Both the position numbers and the translations under genes were made by a program. 20,952 nucleotides of DNA from Ignavibacteria bacterium (lineage in GTDB: Bacteria; Bacteroidota; Ignavibacteria; Tepidaquicellales; OLB5): the NCBI GenBank assembly GCA_030835005.1, contig JAUQWT010000269.1:1-20952 (forward strand), in the 5' to 3' direction. Positions within the stretch are counted from its first letter, which is position 1, and each line of letters starts with the position of its first letter. This document shows positions 7,963 through 16,463 of this stretch, one piece after another. The notes beneath the pieces are model-generated. The model had not been told where the DNA came from, did no database searches, and saw only the letters and a list, made by a program, of their open reading frames with translations.

Positions 7963-8466
7963 ATGAGACATGTAAGAATTCTTAAATTCGCATCGGTACT
8001 GTCATTATTATCATTTCTTGCAGTATCAAATCAGTACTCCCAGGAAGTTAAGCAGATCAATAGTATTGATGAGCTTAGAACTGTTCTGGATAGCGGAAAA
8101 GGAAAAGTAATGCTGGTAAATTACTGGGCAACTTGGTGTGTTCCGTGTGTAAAGGAATTCCCTGAGCTTGTTAGACTTTATGCCGCTTATAAAGAAAAGG
8201 GATTTGAACTTGTTTTCATTTCGCTTGATGACTTAATTGATAAGGATACAAAACTTAAAAGTTTTCTTTCAAAGCAAGGGGTTGATTTCGCTACTTACTT
8301 CGGGAATTTTCCGAAGCCTGAAGTATTGATGGATTTCATGGATAAGAATTGGCAGGGTGAAATTCCGGCAACGTTTATTATTGATAAAGAAGGCAATACT
8401 GTAAAAACTATTTTCGGATCAAGGAGCTATGAAGAGTTTGAAACCGAGATCCTGAAATTGATGTAA
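7963..8466 (+). CDS. TlpA-like exported thioredoxin
   Basis: The protein has 167 residues with an N-terminal hydrophobic signal or anchor (about 5-27, RILKFASVLSLLSFLAV). The thioredoxin domain covers about 30-167. It has the active site WATWCVPC (C59, C62), the following KEFPEL helix, the strand FELVFISLDD, and a cis-proline in GEIPATFIID (P135). This is a TlpA/ResA-type thiol-disulphide oxidoreductase facing the periplasm, usually a reductant for c-type cytochrome maturation or for other exported thiol proteins. It starts 15 nt after the redoxin gene, so the two form an operon. Transcription is stopped by the long palindrome at 8496-8535. The redoxin next door is the most obvious partner. 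No cytochrome genes are nearby to support a cytochrome role. Confidence 0.9.
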   Translation: MRHVRILKFASVLSLLSFLAVSNQYSQEVKQINSIDELRTVLDSGKGKVMLVNYWATWCVPCVKEFPELVRLYAAYKEKGFELVFISLDDLIDKDTKLKSFLSKQGVDFATYFGNFPKPEVLMDFMDKNWQGEIPATFIIDKEGNTVKTIFGSRSYEEFETEILKLM

Positions 8467-8495
8467 CCTGCAGAGCTGTGCAGTAAAATAAGGTT

Positions 8496-8535
8496 TATTA
8501 AAGAACAAGGGGGCATGCCCCCTTGTTCTTTAATA
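8496..8535. terminator. 40-bp perfect palindrome, bidirectional terminator
   Basis: The sequence is a perfect inverted repeat of 20 bp per arm centred on 8515/8516, with a GGGGGCATGCCCCC core, CAA/TTG and AAAGAA/TTCTTT flanks, and A/T ends. It lies between the convergent genes ending at 8466 and 8555. As RNA it gives a very stable hairpin on either strand with U-rich ends, so it should terminate both operons. Confidence 0.85.
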
Positions 8536-8554
8536 CAGAATTGCTATCACATTT

Positions 8555-8992
8555 CTATCCCGGCAGTGTGGCCATCTGGAACCAGAAATCCTCAATAATC
8601 TTGACTGCTTGCGTATATTCATCAAAATCAACAGGTTTAGTGACGTAGCAGTTTGCGTTCAGGTCGTATGATTTGGTTACATGCTCTTCCGAACTGGAGC
8701 TGCTGAGCATGATTACCGGAATTCTCTTAAACTCAGGATCATTCTTTATCTTCTCAAGCACCTCAAAGCCGTTCTTTTTGGGAAGATTGATATCAAGTAA
8801 GATAATATCAGGTCTGATCCTCGAAGAATACTGCGCTTTTGCATACAGAAAATTCAATGCATCCTCACCATCTCTTGCGACAGAAAAATTCTTTTCGATC
8901 TTGCTTTCACTGAAAGCTTCTTTAATAAGGCGAACATCACCTTCATTATCTTCAACCAGTAGTATGTGCAAACTTCTCGGTATAGTATCCAT
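8555..8992 (-). CDS. Rcp1-type single-domain response regulator
   Basis: The protein has 145 residues and is a lone receiver domain without output domain. The acidic pocket (E14-D15), the phosphoacceptor D67 in DIILLDINLPKKNG, S97 in VIMLSSSS, and K119 in YVTKPVDFDEY are all present. The extended ends and the LLVEDNEGDVRLIKEAF start are typical of the Rcp1 subfamily. Rcp1-type proteins are the usual partners of phytochrome-class histidine kinases. The gene lies 130 bp downstream of the giant kinase on the same strand, so the kinase is the likely phosphodonor. With no output domain it should work by protein-protein contact or as a relay intermediate. The ATG at 8992 is preceded by an AT-rich leader without a clear Shine-Dalgarno. 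Confidence 0.92.
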   Translation of the reverse strand: MDTIPRSLHILLVEDNEGDVRLIKEAFSESKIEKNFSVARDGEDALNFLYAKAQYSSRIRPDIILLDINLPKKNGFEVLEKIKNDPEFKRIPVIMLSSSSSEEHVTKSYDLNANCYVTKPVDFDEYTQAVKIIEDFWFQMATLPG

Positions 8993-9083
8993 TTTTTATA
9001 GTTTTATGCACCAAAATACCTAAATAATACTCTAACAACAATATATAAGCATAAAGGACTAAGCTGAGGGCTGTTAATTTGTC

Positions 9084-9103
9084 TTTAATTGTTTCTAATT
9101 AAA
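9084..9103. other. AT-only hairpin between kinase and response regulator
   Basis: Seven-base arms TTTAATT (9084-9090) and AATTAAA (9097-9103) flank a 6-nt spacer, 20 bp past the stop of the kinase gene. It is perfect but contains only A/T pairs, so it could be a weak terminator or chance in AT-rich DNA. If active it would reduce read-through from the kinase into the response regulator. Confidence 0.25.
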
Positions 9104-9122
9104 CTAAATACCTTGATTGCTG

Positions 9123-12100
9123 TTAATCAGGAATAGTAAAATTGAAAGTTGATCCTTCACCCGGAACTGATTCAACCCAAAGGTGGCCGCCAAGCTTTTC
9201 GATTATTCTTTTGCAGATCGCAAGTCCGATACCTGTACCCGGATACTCAGAGTTGTTATGAAGCCGCTGGAAGATAACAAAGATCTTGTCACTGAATTCC
9301 TTATCGATACCTATTCCATTATCAGAAACTGTAAAGAGCCACTCATCACCTGCATGTTTGGCAGAAATGTTAACAACCGGCGGTACTCCGTCTTTTTTGA
9401 ACTTAATAGCATTGCTTATTAGATTCTGGAACAGTTGGTTCAACTGAAGCTGATTTGCCTTTACTGTGGGCAGAGTTTCAGTATTTACAAATGCGCCGTT
9501 TTCTTCAATTGATGCCCTCAGGTTGGTTAAAGTCTGCTCAACAACCTTATTGCAGTCAACATCTTCAAGCGGTGCTTCTTTTGTGTTTACCCTTGAATAT
9601 ACAAGCAGGTCGTTAATAAGAACTTTCATTCTCATGACACCATCAACAGCATAATTGATAAAATCATCTGCCTCGCCGCTTAACTTGCCTTTATATCTGC
9701 GCTGTAAAAGCTGAATATAGCTGGCAACCATCCTGAGCGGTTCCTGCAGGTCATGACTTGCAACATAGGCAAATTGCTCCAGTTCTTTGTTTGATTGTGA
9801 CAACTTATCTGCAAGCTGTTTAAGCTTCTCTTCAATTGTTTTGTGTTCTGTAATATTTATAAGTACGCCTGCCATGTGCGAATCACCATTATTGCGTACT
9901 TTTATCATATGGTCTTCAACCCAGATATAACTTCCATCGGCTTTCCTAACTCTGAACTCGAGGTTTAGAACTCCCGGTGAACCTATCTTGTGCCATTCCC
10001 TGGTTTTTTCATCAATATTCTTCCAATCACCAGGATGTGTGATCGACTTAAAGAAATCCCTGTCCTGGAATACAGCCGAGGAGTACCCGAGCATTTCCAG
10101 AACGTTATCACTCATGAATTCTTTGCCTCCGCCTGTCTCGTATAAGACCACATCCTGAAGATTCTTAAGAAGTGTGGCAAGCCTGAATTGTGTTTTGCTA
10201 AGTTCTTCCTGTGCTCTTTTTGCATCTGTAATATCTCTCTGCGAACCCCATAGCCTTACCAGGCTGTCATTTTCAACAATTCCAACAAGATTGTTTACAA
10301 AGATCTTCTTATTGTTTAATTTATCTACTTCTACAGACTCAATATTATCGATCTTATACCCGTTCATAAAGCTCTTCATAAGGTATTCAATATTTTTCGG
10401 TTCAGATTCCGGCATAAGTTCACCTAATCTGGCGCCAACAATATCAACGGCAGATGCATACCCGTACATTCCGGCAAATACATCATTACACTCTGCCAGA
10501 TAGCCGTACTTGAACGCATGTTTTATCTGTTCATCTACGGGAAGTTTAACAGAGATAGGCTCAAGGAATTCAAAACGCCAAATACCTTCGGTACTTTGCT
10601 TTACGAAAGCGCGGTATCTTTCTTCGCTCTTTCTCAAAGCTTTTTCTGTTTCTTTTCTTTCTGTTATATCGCTGTAAATTCCGTAAACGCCAATTTGATC
10701 CTCTTCAAGAACAATGGGATAAGCCAGGATTGACACATCAACCATACTTCCATCTTTTCTCTTTCGTTCAGTTTCTCTATGGATGACCTCTCCCCTCAAT
10801 ACAAACAGCGTCATCTGTGATGCCTGTTCGATCTGGCTCTCAGGAACGATCATAGAGTTAAGCACTTTTCCTTTTATCTCATCAGCGCTGAACTGAAACA
10901 TTCTTTCAAATCCTTTATTGGCATTAAGTATCCTGTCCTGATTATCAAGAATAACAATACCTTCAGGAGAATTCTCAAACAGCTGCTGGAAGTACGATTT
11001 CTGCAGCAAAATCTCCTGCTCTGCCTTTTTGCGCCCTGTTATATCCCTGTAATTCAGTACAATAGCGCCAATTGCCGGATCATCAAGCAAATTATGTGCT
11101 GTTGCTTCGTGCCACATCCATTTGCCTTCATTATTCCGGAACCTGAACTGAACATTGCTGATTATCTCTCCCGGTGTTTTCTTAACACTCTCTATTAGGT
11201 TCTTCGCAATTGCAGTATCTTCTTCATTTATAAAATCAAATATATTCTTTCCAATATACTCTTCAACTTTATAACCAAGTATTTTTGTTATAGATGGACT
11301 TGCATAAACAATATTGCCATTCTCATCTACAAGAGAGATCAAGTCAGTAATGTTTTCGATCAGGGCTCTGAATCTCTTGTCTTTTTCACGAAGCTCTTCT
11401 TCGGCTTTTTTCTGTTCGGTAATATCAATGCATATCTGGTTAATGGCATGTGCTTCCCCGGTTTCATCAAATTCTGCATACAAATATGTATCAAGCCATA
11501 CGGTCTTTTTGAACCTGTTTACTATTCTGTAATCAATATGCTGAGTACCGGTGTATTTTATCTCAGCCCACTTGCTGTAGAAATTGAATACTTTGTCCCT
11601 GTCATCTATATGGATCATTTCAATAAGCTTCTCTTCTTCAAGAGTATTGAATTCTTCCATACTGTAACCGGATTGCCTGATGAATTCATCATTTACAAAG
11701 TCATATGCCCTGGTCTTCAATATTATCCTTGTCACTGCAACCGGAGCATTAGCTGCCAGGTTTTTATACTTGTTTTCACTGTCAAGTATCTTTGCTTGCG
11801 CAGTTTTCTGATCGGTGATGTCTATACAAATCTGGTTGATCGCCAGAAGTTTCCCCGAATCATCAAAATCCGCGAACAGAAATGTATCAACCCAGATCAG
11901 CTCGCCTGAACGCTTGTATGTACGGTAATCGATATGCTGGGTACCTTTGAATCCATCTTCCTGCCATTTTCTGTAAAACGCAGTAACTTTTTCCTTGTCT
12001 TCAGGGTAAGCCATCAGTTTCAGAGTTTCCTTATCCAGAGAATTATATTCTTCCATGTTGTACCCTGTCTGCCTTATAAACTCATCATTTACGTATTCAT

Positions 12101-14483
12101 ACTTCATCGTATCAGCAGAAATTCTTGTTACGGCAATTGGAGCATTGGTGGCAAGATTCTTATACTTCTTCTCACTCTCGTATATTGCAAGTTCAGCTTT
12201 TTTGCGGTTCGTTATATCAATGCAAATTTCGTTCATCATTACAGCTCTTCCGGACTCATCGAAATCCGCATAAATAAAAGTATCAAGCCAGATCAGCTGC
12301 TGTTTAATGTTTAAAATCCTGTAATCAAAATGAAGAATATCCCTGAAACCATCGTGCTTCCACTTTTCGTAATTCTCCTGAACTTTGCTTCTGTCTTCAG
12401 AATAAATAATTCTTGTTTTTTCAGATCTGGAGAGCCTGCTGTATTCTTCGACAGAACATCCCATCTGGCGCGCAAACTCATCATTGGCGTATTCAAAATT
12501 ATTGTTTAACATCGAAAACCTCGCAACAGATACCGGAGCATTCTGAGCTAGATTTCTGTACTTTCTTTCGCTTTCCAGCAAAGCCATCTGGAATTCTTTA
12601 TTGCGTGTAATATCCCTGCAGATAATAAAGAGCTCTTTTGGTTTACCCTGGTCATCATTGATAAGCCGGGTGCTTTCATTTACCCAGATTTCTGAGCCAT
12701 CTTTTCTTACTTTTCTGAACTCAAGATTTGCGTTTTCTATTTTCTTGGAAAAGATTTCATCAACTCTTTTTTTCACCAGGAGCAGATCTTCCGGGTGAAC
12801 AACTTGCCAAATCTCTTTTCCAAGCAATTCATCCAGCGAATAACCAAGATACTCTGCGCCAAATTTATTTACTGATTTGACAATCCCCTCGCCTGAAACC
12901 GAGAAATACATATCAGGAGCGCTGTCATACAGGTCCTGGTATCTTTTTTCGCTCTGCTTTACAGCTTCTTCAGCTTTTTTACGTTCGGTGATATCGCTTG
13001 CTATGCCAATGTGTGCAACTGTTACACCTTTATCATTCTTTAAAACTGAAGTGGAGAGATACACCGGAAATTCATGCCCGGATTTTGACCTGTTGATAAG
13101 CTCTCCCTGCCAGCCGCCTTTATCTGTACGTTCAACGATCTCATTGTTTATATTTTCCTGATTTCTTGATCCGCGGACGATATTTATTGGTTTTCCAAGA
13201 ATTTCTTCCTTTGAGTAACCATAAACCTTTTCAAATGCATCATTGACAAATATTACTTTCCCGTCAAGATTTGTTATGCTTACACATTCACTTATTCCTT
13301 TAACAGCCTGGGCAAGCATGTTTATCTTTTCCTGGGCGATCTTCCTTTCAGAAGTATCCCTTACAAACAACTGTACTACTTCTTCATCAAGAAGCTTTAT
13401 AAGCCGCATACTAATTTCAACTTCAACAAAAGAGCCGTCTTTCCTCTTGTATTGAGTTTCAAACTGGTAATTGCCTCTTTCTTTTAATGAGGAATATATT
13501 ACAAAAGTATTATCAATTATGTTTTCGTTTATAAGGTCTGAGAATTTCAAATGCAGAAGTTCATCTTTGGAATATCCAAGCAGTTTTCCAGCCTGGTTAT
13601 TTACCGAAATTATCCTGCCGTTTAATGACTGGACAAATATTGCATCTGTCGCAAAATCAAACAGGTTCCTGAACTTGTTTTCGCTTTCCTTAAGCGCATT
13701 TTCGGAGATCTTTCTTTCTGTAATATCCTGAATGATAAGTACTGCACCTGTTACCCTGCCTTTATCATCCCTGAGTGGAGATGAACTGTGGTCTATTGTA
13801 ATTTCCCTGCCGTTTTTTGCAATCAAGATGGTGTGATTGCTTCGGCCAATGACTATATTCTCTTTTAAAACTCTTTCAATCGGATTGACAACCGTTTCCT
13901 TTGTATCTTCATCAAGGAGTACAAAAATATCTTTGGCAATCTTTCCCGCTACTTCGGAAAGTTCCCAGCCTGTTAAAGCTTCTGCAACCGGATTCATGAA
14001 CTTGATCTGTCCCTGCTCATCAGTAACAATTACTGCGTCACCAACGCTGTTCAAGATTGTGCCCAGCCACCTTTCGTTTTCTTTAAGGCGCGTTTCCATC
14101 TGGTGCTTATATAAAGCCATTTCGATGCTTGAGCGCAGGTATCTTTCCTCGAAAGGTTTTAAGATATACCCAAGCGGCTCGGTCATCTTTGCGCGTTTCA
14201 GTGTCTTATCATCTTCGTAAGCGGTTAAGTATACTATGGGGATATTGTATTTCTTCCTTATCTCCATGGCAGTTTCAATGCCGTCGATATCTCCTTTTAA
14301 GACAATATCCATCAAGACAAGATCAGGGCGAAGCTCTTCAGCACGCTGAATTGCTTCCCTGCCTGTAAACACAACATCAGGCACAGTATACCCAAGGCCT
14401 TCAAGACAATTCTTTATGTCCTGGGCAATTATGCCTTCGTCTTCTACGACCATTATACGCGGGGATCCGTTAAGCGTACTCAA
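9123..14483 (-). CDS. Giant cytoplasmic receiver/11xPAS/phytochrome-class histidine kinase
   Basis: The protein has 1786 residues and begins with TTG at 14483, supported by GAGGGAG a few bases upstream; there is no in-frame ATG upstream before a stop. A receiver domain comes first (about 8-125: D59 phosphoacceptor, T87, K109). Eleven PAS or PAS-like domains follow, at roughly 138-255, 269-385, 395-512, 514-634, 638-769, 770-901, 902-1033, 1034-1160, 1162-1285, 1287-1430 and 1432-1550. Most end in the PAC signature (D-I-T-x-R/Q-K). PAS 5-7 are near-copies with an exact period of 132 residues. The C terminus has a HisKA domain with H1577 in SHDLQEPLRM and an HATPase domain with N1691 in NLISNAIKFK, DNGIGID and GTGIGLAICKR. 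There is no membrane segment, so it is a cytoplasmic sensor. The Rcp1-type gene downstream is the probable partner. Signals sensed by the PAS domains cannot be told. Confidence 0.93.
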   Translation of the reverse strand: MSTLNGSPRIMVVEDEGIIAQDIKNCLEGLGYTVPDVVFTGREAIQRAEELRPDLVLMDIVLKGDIDGIETAMEIRKKYNIPIVYLTAYEDDKTLKRAKMTEPLGYILKPFEERYLRSSIEMALYKHQMETRLKENERWLGTILNSVGDAVIVTDEQGQIKFMNPVAEALTGWELSEVAGKIAKDIFVLLDEDTKETVVNPIERVLKENIVIGRSNHTILIAKNGREITIDHSSSPLRDDKGRVTGAVLIIQDITERKISENALKESENKFRNLFDFATDAIFVQSLNGRIISVNNQAGKLLGYSKDELLHLKFSDLINENIIDNTFVIYSSLKERGNYQFETQYKRKDGSFVEVEISMRLIKLLDEEVVQLFVRDTSERKIAQEKINMLAQAVKGISECVSITNLDGKVIFVNDAFEKVYGYSKEEILGKPINIVRGSRNQENINNEIVERTDKGGWQGELINRSKSGHEFPVYLSTSVLKNDKGVTVAHIGIASDITERKKAEEAVKQSEKRYQDLYDSAPDMYFSVSGEGIVKSVNKFGAEYLGYSLDELLGKEIWQVVHPEDLLLVKKRVDEIFSKKIENANLEFRKVRKDGSEIWVNESTRLINDDQGKPKELFIICRDITRNKEFQMALLESERKYRNLAQNAPVSVARFSMLNNNFEYANDEFARQMGCSVEEYSRLSRSEKTRIIYSEDRSKVQENYEKWKHDGFRDILHFDYRILNIKQQLIWLDTFIYADFDESGRAVMMNEICIDITNRKKAELAIYESEKKYKNLATNAPIAVTRISADTMKYEYVNDEFIRQTGYNMEEYNSLDKETLKLMAYPEDKEKVTAFYRKWQEDGFKGTQHIDYRTYKRSGELIWVDTFLFADFDDSGKLLAINQICIDITDQKTAQAKILDSENKYKNLAANAPVAVTRIILKTRAYDFVNDEFIRQSGYSMEEFNTLEEEKLIEMIHIDDRDKVFNFYSKWAEIKYTGTQHIDYRIVNRFKKTVWLDTYLYAEFDETGEAHAINQICIDITEQKKAEEELREKDKRFRALIENITDLISLVDENGNIVYASPSITKILGYKVEEYIGKNIFDFINEEDTAIAKNLIESVKKTPGEIISNVQFRFRNNEGKWMWHEATAHNLLDDPAIGAIVLNYRDITGRKKAEQEILLQKSYFQQLFENSPEGIVILDNQDRILNANKGFERMFQFSADEIKGKVLNSMIVPESQIEQASQMTLFVLRGEVIHRETERKRKDGSMVDVSILAYPIVLEEDQIGVYGIYSDITERKETEKALRKSEERYRAFVKQSTEGIWRFEFLEPISVKLPVDEQIKHAFKYGYLAECNDVFAGMYGYASAVDIVGARLGELMPESEPKNIEYLMKSFMNGYKIDNIESVEVDKLNNKKIFVNNLVGIVENDSLVRLWGSQRDITDAKRAQEELSKTQFRLATLLKNLQDVVLYETGGGKEFMSDNVLEMLGYSSAVFQDRDFFKSITHPGDWKNIDEKTREWHKIGSPGVLNLEFRVRKADGSYIWVEDHMIKVRNNGDSHMAGVLINITEHKTIEEKLKQLADKLSQSNKELEQFAYVASHDLQEPLRMVASYIQLLQRRYKGKLSGEADDFINYAVDGVMRMKVLINDLLVYSRVNTKEAPLEDVDCNKVVEQTLTNLRASIEENGAFVNTETLPTVKANQLQLNQLFQNLISNAIKFKKDGVPPVVNISAKHAGDEWLFTVSDNGIGIDKEFSDKIFVIFQRLHNNSEYPGTGIGLAICKRIIEKLGGHLWVESVPGEGSTFNFTIPD

Positions 14484-14747
14484 ATGTCTCCCTCTTAAGC
14501 AGTAAGTTGAAATTCAATATTTCGTATTTTACTGTACCCCTGTTTCCGGGGTTTTAAATCCTGTTAGGTTTTGATCATTCCGCTTTGAGTTCCCTATTTT
14601 TGATGAACCGTTTTACAAAATCTCTGTATTTGGATTAATAAGTTAACATTTACACGGTATATCATCAATACCCCCAAAACGTTACTTGCTGAACTAATAA
14701 TTTCCACACTTTTAAATACCAATATTTGTATTAATTTTGTAAAAATA
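14484..14747. promoter_or_regulatory. Divergent promoter region between kinase and glycosyltransferase
   Basis: These 264 bp separate two genes transcribed away from each other and must hold both promoters. A TAATTTTG box (14732-14739) fits the TAnnTTTG -7 consensus for the plus-strand gene, but it is only 8 bp from the ATG at 14748 and has no proper -33 partner. If used, the transcript would be almost leaderless. No convincing -7 box is seen for the kinase. Confidence 0.4.
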
Positions 14748-15863
14748 ATGAAAATTTTAAAGTCATGTGGTTCTCCTTCCTGGGGAGGGCTGGAAATATA
14801 TATCATTCGGACGGTCAAAGAACTGTCAAAAATGGGTCACGATGTAACTTTGATTTGCCTTCCGGATTCAAGTCTTTCACGTTTCGCAGCTTCTGAAGGT
14901 CTGAAGTTTCTACCCGTATTACGGAAGGGTCCGGGAAGGATCTCGTCAATCTATCGACTGGGGAATATACTTAGCTCCGGCAAATATGACGTCATCCATT
15001 CACATCTGTCTAATGATCTTTGGACTATAGTGCCGGCTTTGAAGTTAAGACGCTTAAAAACAAAACTCATCCTTACAAAATGCATGGCAAGCGGTGTTAG
15101 CAAAAAAGACATATTTCACAAGTTTCTTTATAATAGAGTTGATAAGATAACTGCGGTTTCCCGATTTATACGCAAGAACGTAATCGAAACTTGTCCGGTT
15201 CCGGATGAAAAAATTGTAATACTGCATGATTCTTTGTCATTGAGTGAATTTGACCCTCAGAGATTTGAAAAAAATTCCGTCAGAAAAGAATTGGGATTCA
15301 GCGCAAATGATATCATCGTTGGAATGATCGGCAGAATGTCACCGGGCAAAGGTTACGAGATTTTCTTTGAATCTGTTAAAATGATAACTGATGAACCCGG
15401 CCGCAATAATATCCGATTTCTTGCAGTTGGTTCTTCAAGTCAGAGTGAGAAAGAGTATGAAAATGGCTTGATGAAACTGGCAGATAAACTTGGAGTAAAG
15501 GATAAGATAAAGTTTACAGGTTTCCAATCTGATATTCCAAAATATCTTTCTGCAATGGATATCCTTGCGTTCCCCTCAAATGAGGAAGCTTTCGGTGACA
15601 CGGCACTTGAAGCAATGGCTATGAAAGTTCCTGTCGCTGCATTTGATTCCGCCGGAGTACCTGACATTGTAATTGATGGTGAGACCGGTTTACTAACAGA
15701 AAGAAATAATAAAATTGAATTTACGCAGGCATTATTGAAGCTTATAAATGATTCTGAACTCAGAAATCACCTTGGCAGCATGGGCAGAAAAAGAGCTGAA
15801 AAATATTTTGATATAAGTACGAATATGAATACATTTGTAGAACTATACAGTTCTTCCGGATAA
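14748..15863 (+). CDS. GT4-type glycosyltransferase
   Basis: The protein has 371 residues, the normal length for GT-B fold retaining glycosyltransferases of family GT4. The N-terminal half has the acceptor-side GGLEIYIIRTVKELSKMGHDV motif (from G13) and DVIHSHLSND (about 81-90). The C-terminal half has the nucleotide-sugar site: GRMSPGKG with R196 and K201, and the E-x7-E motif E280-AFGDTAL-E288, followed by AMAMKVPVAAFDSAGVPDIV and GETGLL. It would move a sugar from a nucleotide donor onto a lipid or glycan acceptor on the cytoplasmic face of the membrane. Sugar and acceptor are unknown. There is no polysaccharide gene cluster around it; its only operon partner is a NUDIX hydrolase starting 4 nt downstream. 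Confidence 0.92.
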   Translation: MKILKSCGSPSWGGLEIYIIRTVKELSKMGHDVTLICLPDSSLSRFAASEGLKFLPVLRKGPGRISSIYRLGNILSSGKYDVIHSHLSNDLWTIVPALKLRRLKTKLILTKCMASGVSKKDIFHKFLYNRVDKITAVSRFIRKNVIETCPVPDEKIVILHDSLSLSEFDPQRFEKNSVRKELGFSANDIIVGMIGRMSPGKGYEIFFESVKMITDEPGRNNIRFLAVGSSSQSEKEYENGLMKLADKLGVKDKIKFTGFQSDIPKYLSAMDILAFPSNEEAFGDTALEAMAMKVPVAAFDSAGVPDIVIDGETGLLTERNNKIEFTQALLKLINDSELRNHLGSMGRKRAEKYFDISTNMNTFVELYSSSG

Positions 15864-15867
15864 TAAT

Positions 15868-16374
15868 ATGAGAAAAAGATTAAGCGCTGGTTTGTTGATG
15901 TACCGCATAAAAGATAATCAACCTGAATTCTTTCTTGCTCATCCGGGCGGGCCCTACTTTTTCAAAAAAGATAGCGGACATTGGACAATCCCAAAAGGCG
16001 AGCCCGATGAGGATGAAAATGTTGATCTTCTCGTTACGGCTTTACGTGAATTTAAAGAAGAAACCGGTATTATTCCAGTCGGTGATTTTGTACCCCTTGG
16101 TGCTGTTCTTCAAAAAGGGGGCAAGGAAGTTCATTGCTGGGCTTTTGAAGGCGACATTCCTCCAAATTACCGCCATGAGTGTAACATATTTGAGGAAGAG
16201 TGGCCGCCGAACTCAGGTGAGTTTCGGGAATTTCCTGAAATAGATAAGGTTGATTTTTTTGGAATTGAAGAAGCCAAAGTGAAAATTAAGGCAGCGCAGA
16301 TCCCCCTTTTAGTAAGACTTCTTGAGTTTTTGAAGAAGAATGAAAATCTAAAAAAAGATCCCGCGGATAGTTAG
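15868..16374 (+). CDS. NUDIX hydrolase (COG4119-like)
   Basis: The protein has 168 residues. It opens with RKRLSAGLLMYR and continues with FFLAHPGGPYF and WTIPKGEPD, the layout of COG4119-type predicted NUDIX NTP pyrophosphohydrolases. The NUDIX box runs from G44 to G67 with REFKEETG (R60, E61, E64, E65), so the metal-binding glutamates are intact. Compared with the consensus G-x5-E-x7-RE, there are nine rather than seven residues between the first glutamate and RE. This is a two-residue insertion before the catalytic helix. The substrate is unknown; a nucleotide-sugar or damaged nucleotide would be typical. The gene starts 4 nt after the glycosyltransferase and is translated from the same transcript. 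Confidence 0.9.
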   Translation: MRKRLSAGLLMYRIKDNQPEFFLAHPGGPYFFKKDSGHWTIPKGEPDEDENVDLLVTALREFKEETGIIPVGDFVPLGAVLQKGGKEVHCWAFEGDIPPNYRHECNIFEEEWPPNSGEFREFPEIDKVDFFGIEEAKVKIKAAQIPLLVRLLEFLKKNENLKKDPADS

Positions 16375-16463
16375 GTTCCTGAATATAAACTTGTAAGCCC
16401 GAGTTCCGGGAAGAAAATCCTCAGTCTCTCACTCTCGTCAATTTTGTTTACTTTTCTACCGGG

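Noticed and set aside
11448..11909. Open frame of 153 codons on the plus strand opposite the kinase gene
   Set aside because: It is antisense to a kinase region with clear PAS motifs, has no domain of its own and no ribosome-binding site; many similar frames lie opposite the kinase and the T9SS genes because of codon bias.
14536..14552. ACCCC/GGGGT hairpin followed by TTTT before the glycosyltransferase gene
   Set aside because: The stem has only five pairs and no plus-strand gene lies upstream for it to terminate, so it is not called a terminator.
14594..14818. 74-codon minus-strand frame overlapping the glycosyltransferase start
   Set aside because: It overlaps the conserved N terminus of the glycosyltransferase on the other strand and has no recognisable domain or start signal.
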